Positions 1 through 4,382 of a DNA stretch of 6,066 nt are shown here, in pieces. Position 1 is the first letter of the stretch. Each line of letters starts with the position of its first letter. The notes beneath the pieces were generated by a model that ran no database searches, was not told the origin of the DNA, and saw nothing but the letters and a program-made list of their open reading frames with translations. The translations under genes and the position numbers were made by a program. The DNA is from Anaerolineales bacterium (GTDB lineage Bacteria; Chloroflexota; Anaerolineae; Anaerolineales; JABWBV01): assembly GCA_027019845.1 (NCBI GenBank), contig JALUWE010000542.1, positions 1 through 6,066 of the forward strand. The letters are read 5' to 3'.

Positions 1-21
1 GAACCCCGCACCCATTGGATC

Positions 22-197
22 ACTGAAGGCACTGGGGAACACTGGGAGCACCGGGACTACCAGACCACTAAGACAGCTACGACCACTCAGACCAATAAGA
101 CTACTGAAGGCACTGGGGAACACTGGGAGCACCGGGACTACCAGACCACTAAGACAGCTACGACCACTCAGACCAATAAGACTACTGAAGGCACTGG
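22..197. repeat. 81-bp tandem repeat, two full copies plus a 14-bp fragment
   Basis: Copies at 22-102 and 103-183 appear identical, and the third breaks off after ACTGAAGGCACTGG (184-197). The period of 81 is a multiple of three. Two forward frames and one reverse frame read through the unit without a stop, so openness alone says nothing about coding. Forward frame 1 is open from the window edge to a TGA at 211-213 and could be the tail of an upstream gene. However, the Thr/Gln-rich reading resembles no family I know, and each unit is built from shorter degenerate ACCACT/CACTG words. I read it as intergenic satellite-like DNA. Confidence 0.85.
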
Positions 198-235
198 ACA
201 TTCGGAACGCTGAAGCGCTGAGCGTGCTGAGGACG

Positions 236-256
236 CTGACCACTGACCACTGACCA
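236..256. repeat. Three tandem copies of the heptamer CTGACCA
   Basis: CTGACCA occurs at 236-242, 243-249 and 250-256. It follows a stretch (about 208-240) in which GCTGA recurs every 8-9 bases. It ends about 20 bases before the -35 box of the ferredoxin promoter. Most likely it is part of the same low-complexity intergenic DNA as the 81-bp repeat. A binding site array is possible but not shown. Confidence 0.7.
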
Positions 257-276
257 CCACCCCATTCGTGAATTTC

Positions 277-305
277 TTGACAAACCTTCTTGAGAGGGCT
301 AAAAT
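277..305 (+). promoter_or_regulatory. Sigma70-type promoter of the ferredoxin gene
   Basis: A perfect -35 box TTGACA (277-282) and a near-consensus -10 box TAAAAT (300-305) are separated by exactly 17 bases. Transcription would start near 312, giving a leader of about 60 bases before the ATG at 374. An in-frame ATG at 290 lies inside this promoter, which argues against it as the true start. Confidence 0.75.
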
Positions 306-358
306 TTTGCAACACTATTTTGGACGAAGGAACTCATCACACATCTCAGGTCCAACCT

Positions 359-366
359 GGAGGAGA
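359..366 (+). promoter_or_regulatory. Ribosome binding site fixing the ferredoxin start
   Basis: GGAGGAGA lies 7 bases before the ATG at 374. This strong Shine-Dalgarno site selects 374 over the in-frame ATG at 290. Confidence 0.85.
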
Positions 367-373
367 AACGAAA

Positions 374-835
374 ATGACTTATATCATCACCAGCCTTTGT
401 TTGCGCGACTCCGGTTGTGTAGAAGTATGCCCGGTGGAATGTATCGTCCCTGGCCAGCCACGGGAGGAATGGCCGTGGTTTTACATCGATCCGGACACCT
501 GCATCGACTGCGGCGCGTGCGTCCCGGAATGCCCCTACGAAGCTATCTTCCCCGAAGATGAAGTGCCCGACGCATACGAGGCTGCCGGCGGCGAAGTGCA
601 ATCCATGCCCGCGGGTACGCCCGGTTTCGATCAACCCTATGAAGGCACCAACCATCACGGCGATACCGTTCGTTTGCAGTATACCCGCGTGCTGGAAGCC
701 GGAGAAATCGTTGATCTTACCCCGGACATTCCCCCCAACTACCTCTATTTTGGCGTGGATCACCCCGATTACGAAGGGGAGCCCAAATACGGCATGGGGT
801 ACGACGCCCTCGAGATGCCCTACGAGCCAGATTGA
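374..835 (+). CDS. Dicluster (7Fe/8Fe-type) ferredoxin with long acidic C-terminal extension
   Basis: This is a cytoplasmic one-electron carrier of 153 residues. Cysteines C9, C15, C19, C23, C43, C46, C49 and C53 define two cluster sites. By analogy with Azotobacter FdI-type ferredoxins, C19, C43, C46 and C49 would hold a [4Fe-4S] cluster, and C9, C15 and C53 the second cluster. The first motif reads C-x2-D-x2-C-x3-C-P, with Asp12 where a cysteine ligand often sits. This pattern is known from ferredoxins whose cluster interconverts between 3Fe and 4Fe forms. C23 matches the spare cysteine of FdI. Residues 60-153 are acidic and rich in Pro, Gly and Tyr, well beyond the compact fold, and I do not recognise them. 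The gene has its own promoter and terminator, so it is monocistronic. The redox partner cannot be told from the neighbours. Confidence 0.9.
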   Translation: MTYIITSLCLRDSGCVEVCPVECIVPGQPREEWPWFYIDPDTCIDCGACVPECPYEAIFPEDEVPDAYEAAGGEVQSMPAGTPGFDQPYEGTNHHGDTVRLQYTRVLEAGEIVDLTPDIPPNYLYFGVDHPDYEGEPKYGMGYDALEMPYEPD

Positions 836-855
836 GTTCAATCCCTTGAAAATCT

Positions 856-887
856 AAAGAGGAAGTCTTGACGGCTTCCTCTTTTTT
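856..887 (+). terminator. Rho-independent terminator after the ferredoxin gene
   Basis: The arms AAAGAGGAAG (856-865) and CTTCCTCTTT (875-884) pair over 10 bp around a 9-base loop and run into TTTTTT (882-887). It begins about 20 bases after the stop codon and separates the ferredoxin from the downstream lyase gene. Confidence 0.9.
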
Positions 888-959
888 CATCACAGCCGCA
901 ACGTAGTTTGCAAGCCTGGCTGCAAGCGCGTGCGTGCTGCCAGAAAATTCGTTCATTCC

Positions 960-965
960 GGGAGG
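960..965 (+). promoter_or_regulatory. Ribosome binding site fixing the lyase start
   Basis: GGGAGG lies 6 bases before the ATG at 972. An earlier in-frame ATG at 930 would add 14 residues unlike the family N-terminus and lacks a comparable site. Confidence 0.75.
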
Positions 966-971
966 TTGCGA

Positions 972-2414
972 ATGAGTTCCCCTTTTCGCGTCGAGCGGGA
1001 TTCGCTCGGCGAAGTGCGAGTGCCAAAAGAGGCGCTGTATGCCGCGCAAACCCAACGCGCGGTGCAGAATTTCCCCATCTCCGGGCTGCGCCCCTGGCGC
1101 GCCTTCATCTGGTCTATGGCGACCATCAAACGCGCCGCGGCCGAGGTGAACAGCAGGTTGGGACTGCTCGACGAAAAGATCGCCGGCGCCATCGTGCAGG
1201 CCGCGCAGGAGGTGATCGACGGCCAATGGGACGATCAATTCGTGGTCGATCCGTTCCAGGCTGGCGCGGGCACCTCCCACAACATGAACACCAACGAGGT
1301 GATCGCCAACCGCGCCAACCAGATTCTGGGCTTCTCCATCGAAGACCCCAACAAACCCGTCCACCCCAACGATCACGTCAACATGGCGCAGTCCACCAAC
1401 GACACCATCCCGACCGCCATCCGGTTGGGGTGCCTGTGGCGGCTGGAGGAGCTGTTGGCCGCGGTCAACGCGCTGGCAGACGCGCTGGATCAGAAAGCGG
1501 TTGAATTCGACGACGTCGTCAAATCCGGGCGCACCCATTTGCAGGACGCGGTGCCCGTGCGGCTGGGGCAGGAGTTCGGCGCGTACGCGCTGGCTGTGCG
1601 CCGCGATGGGGAACGCATCCGCCGCGCCGCGGAGGGGCTGCGCCGTCTGGGGATCGGCGGTACCGCCACCGGCACCGGCCTCAACGCCCACCCCGAATAC
1701 CACCCCCGCATGGTCAAACGTCTATCCGAGTTGACCGGCCTGGAACTGCACGAATCCGACAACCTGTTCGAGTCCATGCAATCCCTGGCGGATGCGGCGG
1801 ATTTCTCGGCCTCCCTGCGCACCCTGGCGATCACCCTCACCCGCATCGCCAACGATTTCCGGCTGCTCTCCTCCGGCCCCGCCACCGGCCTGGCGGAGAT
1901 TCAGCTGCCCGCGGTGCAGCCCGGCTCCAGCATCATGCCCGGCAAGGTCAACCCCGTGATGGCCGAGATGCTCAATCAGGCCATGTTTCACGTCCAGGGG
2001 TGCGACTACACCGTCGCGCTGGCCGCGCAGGCCGGGCAACTCGAATTGAACGTGATGATGCCGGTCATCGCCCACAACCTGTTCGAGATGATGCAGGTGA
2101 CCATTGGCGCGGTCGAAGCCTTTACAGAGAAGTGCGTGGTGGGGGTCAAGGCGAATCGCGAGAAGGCAGAAGGGTGGCTGGCGCGTAACGCCATCGTGGT
2201 CACCGCTCTCAACCCGGTCATCGGCTACCTGGCAGGCGCGTCCCTGGTCAAGGAAGCCCTGGCAACCCATCGCACGGTCGGCGAGGTGGCCGAAGAAAAA
2301 GCGCGCGCCGGTGAGCTGCGCCACGTCCAGGAGGGCCGTCCCGTCACGGTGGACGAAATCCGCGCGGCACTCAGCGATCTGCGTAAACTGACCGAGGGCG
2401 GGATTGTGGAGTGA
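972..2414 (+). CDS. Class II fumarase/aspartase family lyase (aspartate ammonia-lyase or fumarate hydratase)
   Basis: This 480-aa cytoplasmic enzyme, the usual family length, interconverts fumarate with either aspartate plus ammonia or malate; the family forms homotetramers. The signature GSSIMPGKVNP (318-328) carries the catalytic Ser319 and the substrate residues Lys325 and Asn327. Thr101, Ser141-Thr142-Asn143 and Thr188-His189 complete the active site. These positions are offset by about one from Bacillus aspartase AspB numbering. Aspartase-like blocks are GAGTSHNMNTNEV (98-110), QSTND, RTHLQDAVP and AGQLELNVM. Fumarase-like blocks are AQTQRAVQNFPISG (25-38) and GGTATGTGLNAHPEY (229-243). 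The C-terminus differs from typical aspartases. Family membership is certain, but I cannot decide the substrate and lean slightly to aspartase. No iron-sulfur cluster is used in this class. sodN follows 82 bp downstream. Confidence 0.9.
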   Translation: MSSPFRVERDSLGEVRVPKEALYAAQTQRAVQNFPISGLRPWRAFIWSMATIKRAAAEVNSRLGLLDEKIAGAIVQAAQEVIDGQWDDQFVVDPFQAGAGTSHNMNTNEVIANRANQILGFSIEDPNKPVHPNDHVNMAQSTNDTIPTAIRLGCLWRLEELLAAVNALADALDQKAVEFDDVVKSGRTHLQDAVPVRLGQEFGAYALAVRRDGERIRRAAEGLRRLGIGGTATGTGLNAHPEYHPRMVKRLSELTGLELHESDNLFESMQSLADAADFSASLRTLAITLTRIANDFRLLSSGPATGLAEIQLPAVQPGSSIMPGKVNPVMAEMLNQAMFHVQGCDYTVALAAQAGQLELNVMMPVIAHNLFEMMQVTIGAVEAFTEKCVVGVKANREKAEGWLARNAIVVTALNPVIGYLAGASLVKEALATHRTVGEVAEEKARAGELRHVQEGRPVTVDEIRAALSDLRKLTEGGIVE

Positions 2415-2445
2415 TTTCGATTCGTCCAGGAAAGCCAAAAACGGG

Positions 2446-2451
2446 TATACT
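2446..2451 (+). promoter_or_regulatory. Possible -10 box for sodN
   Basis: TATACT lies in the 82-bp gap between the lyase gene and sodN, 46 bases before the sodN ATG. The best -35 candidate is poor (TTCGTC at 2421-2426, 19-base spacer). Co-transcription with the lyase gene is equally possible, because no terminator lies between them. Confidence 0.35.
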
Positions 2452-2481
2452 TGTGCAAAGCAATTCACCACCCAGAACAGC

Positions 2482-2487
2482 AAGGAG
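2482..2487 (+). promoter_or_regulatory. Ribosome binding site of sodN
   Basis: AAGGAG lies 9 bases before the ATG at 2497. It fixes the start of the propeptide, whose length matters for maturation. Confidence 0.8.
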
Positions 2488-2496
2488 TAATGCAAA

Positions 2497-2955
2497 ATGA
2501 TCAAAACCGTAACTTCCCTCCTCAAAAAACATTTCCCTGCCGAAGAAGTTTCCGCGCACTGTGACGGCCCGTGCGGGGTGTACGACCCCGCCTCGGCGCG
2601 CATCGCAGCCGAGGCCGTGCTCTCCATGACCAAGAAAATCCTGGCGTTGGACCCCGGCGCGCACGATCACGCTACCATCAACTCCCTGGCGCGCTACATC
2701 GCCATCAAGGAAGAGCAGGCGCACCTGGCCAAAACCGAGCTGCTGGTGCTGTGGACCGACTACTTCAAGCCCCAGCACCTGGAGCAATTCCCCGATCTGC
2801 ACGATGTGTTTTGGAAAGCGGCCAAGCTGTGCTCCGCGGTCAAGGTCGAAGTCAGCCTGGAAAAGGCCGAAGAGTTGATGGCCACCGTCGAGAAGATTCA
2901 CAACATGTTCTGGGCCACCAAAGGCCGGGACGTCACCTACTACACGGCCAGCTAA
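2497..2955 (+). CDS. sodN: Nickel superoxide dismutase (NiSOD) precursor
   Basis: This enzyme converts superoxide to oxygen and hydrogen peroxide. The diagnostic nickel hook HCDGPCGVYDP spans residues 21-31. In known NiSODs the propeptide is removed so that His becomes residue 1, and nickel is bound by His1 and Cys2 (including its backbone amide) and by Cys6. Cleavage here would be after Ala20, leaving a 132-aa mature chain. The rest of the helical fold is recognisable: ARIAAEAV after the hook, VLWTDYFKPQH, and MFWATK near the end. About eight residues follow the point where the Streptomyces enzyme stops. Gly4 of the hook replaces the Leu of the Streptomyces protein. No SodX-type processing peptidase is seen in the window, although many NiSOD genes have one adjacent. 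An intrinsic terminator follows directly. The propeptide MIKTVTSLLKKHFPAEEVSA is too polar to be a clear export signal, so a cytoplasmic location is likely. Confidence 0.95.
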   Translation: MIKTVTSLLKKHFPAEEVSAHCDGPCGVYDPASARIAAEAVLSMTKKILALDPGAHDHATINSLARYIAIKEEQAHLAKTELLVLWTDYFKPQHLEQFPDLHDVFWKAAKLCSAVKVEVSLEKAEELMATVEKIHNMFWATKGRDVTYYTAS

Positions 2956-2972
2956 GCCAATACTGCGCCCCG

Positions 2973-3018
2973 AAGCCCGGTTTCTCGCCCCCCGCGCGCG
3001 CGAAAACCGGGCTTTTTT
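2973..3018 (+). terminator. Rho-independent terminator after sodN
   Basis: AAGCCCGGTTT (2973-2983) pairs over 11 bp with AAACCGGGCTT (3004-3014), and TTTTTT follows (3013-3018). The 20-base loop is GC-rich with alternating CG. It starts 17 bases after the sodN stop. Confidence 0.9.
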
Positions 3019-3267
3019 GCGTGTTATCGAGTGTCGGGTGCGGCGTGCGCTACGCTCTATACACGCCGGAATTGCCTGGGGAATAAAGGTGGGAGGTCCC
3101 CCGTTGGCGTCCATTTGTGATTGGGGTAGCTTCGGTGGCCGGAAAGGAAAGCGGCACAAAATTCTGCAAATCGTGCCCGCTTTTGTGGGAGGCGCAGCCA
3201 CTATGCCGTGGTTGGGCTGTATGATTGTTCCGAATTTAATTTTTTTTCTGGACCTTAGGATTCAGGA
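3019..3267. other. Intergenic stretch without recognisable content
   Basis: Nothing supportable is seen between the sodN terminator and the first dispersed repeat. A frame open across 3017-3313 has no ribosome binding site, starts inside the terminator T-run and resembles no family. A run of eight T follows AATTTAA near 3233-3248 without a preceding GC-rich stem. Confidence 0.6.
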
Positions 3268-3456
3268 GTTGCGCAGTTCATGCCTGCTGTTGCTGTTGCT
3301 TATGTCATTCTGAGCGACCAACGGGAGCGAGGAATCTCAGCGATGGTGGGGGATGGAAGTGGATGACGGGGGACGGATGACCGGGGACGGTTGTTCGGGC
3401 GTGGTTATTGTGGTCGGGGCGAGCGGCTGGTCGCCCCGACGGTTGCTGCGTTTCGG
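3268..3456. repeat. Dispersed intergenic repeat, copy A (direct)
   Basis: This segment matches 4160-4337 almost base for base. The shared blocks include CAGTTCATGCCTGCTGTTGC, CGACCAACGGGAGCGA and ACGGGGGACGGATGACCGG. Copy A has two extra 6-base pieces (a repeated TGCTGT near 3285 and TGGTGG near 3345). Its ends differ from those of the MITE-like element it overlaps. Confidence 0.85.
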
Positions 3457-3487
3457 GTCTTCGGTCGCTACGCTCCCTCAGAATGAC
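3304..3487. mobile_element. MITE-like element with 11-bp terminal inverted repeats
   Basis: GTCATTCTGAG (3304-3314) and its exact reverse complement CTCAGAATGAC (3477-3487) bound a 184-bp segment with no coding capacity. Sequence inside both ends continues with related GGAGCG/GCGACC words. A strong hairpin (3413-3440) lies inside. No clear target-site duplication is visible, so transposition is an inference. It could also be a fixed intergenic palindromic repeat. Confidence 0.5.
3413..3440. repeat. Hairpin inside repeat copy A
   Basis: GTCGGGGCGA (3413-3422) pairs perfectly with TCGCCCCGAC (3431-3440) around an 8-base loop. There is no following T-run, so it is not an intrinsic terminator. 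Confidence 0.75.
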
Positions 3488-3558
3488 AAGAGGGGCGTGT
3501 GGCATTCCGATAAAGCTTTTACGCAGGTGCTCGTAACGACACAAAACCCGCGTTGAGT

Positions 3559-4107
3559 TCACCAACTGCGTAACTTCTGTAAGATTCGGTTGAGCCTATC
3601 TCGGTTGTATCTTTGCACCATCACGGGATAACCATTAAGCAACATGTTGAACAGAAAATACCAAAATGCTGCCTGCCACCACTGCTGCAATAAAGCATAT
3701 AGCGTAAATCCCGACACAATGATGTAGATCAGAGCGTGTGCTTGTTCGGTACTCCGAGTGGTTTGCTCGAGCTTTGCCAGTCCCGATCTGCCTTTCCTGA
3801 GGTGCAGTTCTGGATTGAAAATGTTTACACGTCGAATCATACGCTGATAGTATTTGACGCCCAAGAATTGATATATCTTCTTCTCAATAGGTCTGATGTA
3901 AAAATACTTTTCTGGAAACCTTGCCGGATTGGTCCGATAGATGGCGTAAGCCCAAAACATCAATAGCCAATTGAGCCAGAAGGCAAACAGGGCGCGATTC
4001 AATCCTACATTATAGGCAAACCAGGCTATGATCAGCCCCATGGTAACCGTGATCAGTATGGTAGCGATCCAGGATGATGTGTTTACCGTTATATTTTGAT
4101 GCCCCAT
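3559..4107 (-). CDS. Membrane protein of the CrtO-like (glycosyl-4,4'-diaponeurosporenoate acyltransferase) family
   Basis: This is a 182-aa integral membrane protein with about four predicted helices: residues 13-33, 37-57, 124-140 and 144-163. Between helices 2 and 3 is a basic cytoplasm-like segment with RFPEKYFYIRPIEKKIYQFL (63-82) and GVKYYQRMIRR (83-93). Glu121 and His124 (TEQAH) precede helix 3, and NGYPVMVQRYNRDRLNRIL (158-176) ends the protein. This order, and above all N-x-YP-x3-QRYNR-x-R, matches my memory of staphylococcal CrtO, which acylates a glycosylated carotenoid. No carotenoid gene is nearby, so the substrate is unknown and a different lipid acylation is possible. Its base composition is clearly AT-richer than that of the neighbours, and ~180-bp direct repeats flank it. 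No Shine-Dalgarno site precedes the ATG, and an in-frame stop lies 19-21 bases upstream. Confidence 0.65.
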   Translation of the reverse strand: MGHQNITVNTSSWIATILITVTMGLIIAWFAYNVGLNRALFAFWLNWLLMFWAYAIYRTNPARFPEKYFYIRPIEKKIYQFLGVKYYQRMIRRVNIFNPELHLRKGRSGLAKLEQTTRSTEQAHALIYIIVSGFTLYALLQQWWQAAFWYFLFNMLLNGYPVMVQRYNRDRLNRILQKLRSW

Positions 4108-4114
4108 AGTTCGG

Positions 4115-4144
4115 ACTAAACAAGGTTACTTTAGTGGCTGTAAA
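4115..4144 (-). promoter_or_regulatory. Possible promoter giving a leaderless transcript of the CrtO-like gene
   Basis: On the minus strand TTTACA (4144-4139) and TTTAGT (4120-4115) are 18 bases apart. The -10 box ends 7 bases before the ATG, so transcription would begin at or next to the start codon. This fits the lack of a ribosome binding site. Both boxes deviate from consensus. Confidence 0.3.
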
Positions 4145-4159
4145 GTAAAAGTGATGGGG

Positions 4160-4337
4160 GTTGTGCAGTTCATGCCTGCTGTTGCTTATGTAATTCTGAG
4201 CGACCAACGGGAGCGAAGAATCTCAGCGAGGGATGGAAGTGGATAACGGGGGACGGATGACCGGAGACGGTTGTTCGGGACGTGGTTATTGTGGTCGGGG
4301 CGACCAGCTGGTCGCCCCGACGGTTGCTGTGTTTCGG
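4160..4337. repeat. Dispersed intergenic repeat, copy B (direct)
   Basis: This is the second copy of the 3268-3456 repeat in the same orientation, on the far side of the CrtO-like gene. The left GTCATTCTGAG end is changed to GTAATTCTGAG (4190-4200), and the matching right inverted end is missing. Similarity stops at TTTCGG (4332-4337), where sequence leading into the surface-protein gene takes over. Confidence 0.85.
4294..4321. repeat. Perfect 28-bp palindrome inside repeat copy B
   Basis: The sequence runs from GTCGGGGCGACCAG (4294-4307) to its exact reverse complement CTGGTCGCCCCGAC (4308-4321), with no spacer. It corresponds to the 3413-3440 hairpin, where the outer 10-bp arms are identical but the centre differs. 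There is no T-run. It lies 60 bases beyond the end of the surface-protein gene and could slow transcription or protect mRNA ends. Confidence 0.85.
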
Positions 4338-4382
4338 ATTCTTCTTCCGAAGTCTGGAAAACAGCGAAGGGCTGAAACCCGC

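Noticed and set aside
22..197. CRISPR-like array
   Set aside because: The copies are contiguous and identical over 81 bp with no alternation of repeat and unique spacer.
1..213. Stop-free forward frame over the tandem repeat, readable as the tail of an upstream protein
   Set aside because: The repeat is stop-free in three frames, the peptide resembles no family, and the repeat wording is typical of low-complexity intergenic DNA. It cannot be excluded without the left flank.
299..841. 180-codon minus-strand open frame opposite the ferredoxin
   Set aside because: It mirrors the high-GC ferredoxin gene, resembles no family, and the plus strand has a promoter, ribosome binding site, conserved motifs and terminator.
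717..1703. 328-codon minus-strand open frame opposite the lyase
   Set aside because: It spans the ferredoxin end, terminator and lyase start, is low-complexity Gly/Val/Ala-rich, and is explained by codon bias of the lyase gene.
1722..2633. 303-codon minus-strand open frame opposite the lyase and sodN
   Set aside because: It crosses two well-supported genes on the other strand and has no recognisable domain.
2371..3201. 276-codon minus-strand open frame opposite sodN
   Set aside because: It runs through the sodN terminator and the NiSOD gene, with no ribosome binding site or family resemblance.
3017..3313. 98-codon plus-strand open frame after the sodN terminator
   Set aside because: It starts in the terminator T-run, ends in a dispersed repeat, and has no ribosome binding site.
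3305..3565. Minus-strand open frame similar to one at 4186-4590
   Set aside because: The likeness of the two peptides only reflects the shared intergenic repeat; neither has a start signal or a plausible protein composition.
4333..4351. Hairpin TTCGGA/TCCGAA considered as terminator of the surface-protein gene
   Set aside because: The stem is only 6 bp with a 7-base loop and no T-run follows on the minus strand.
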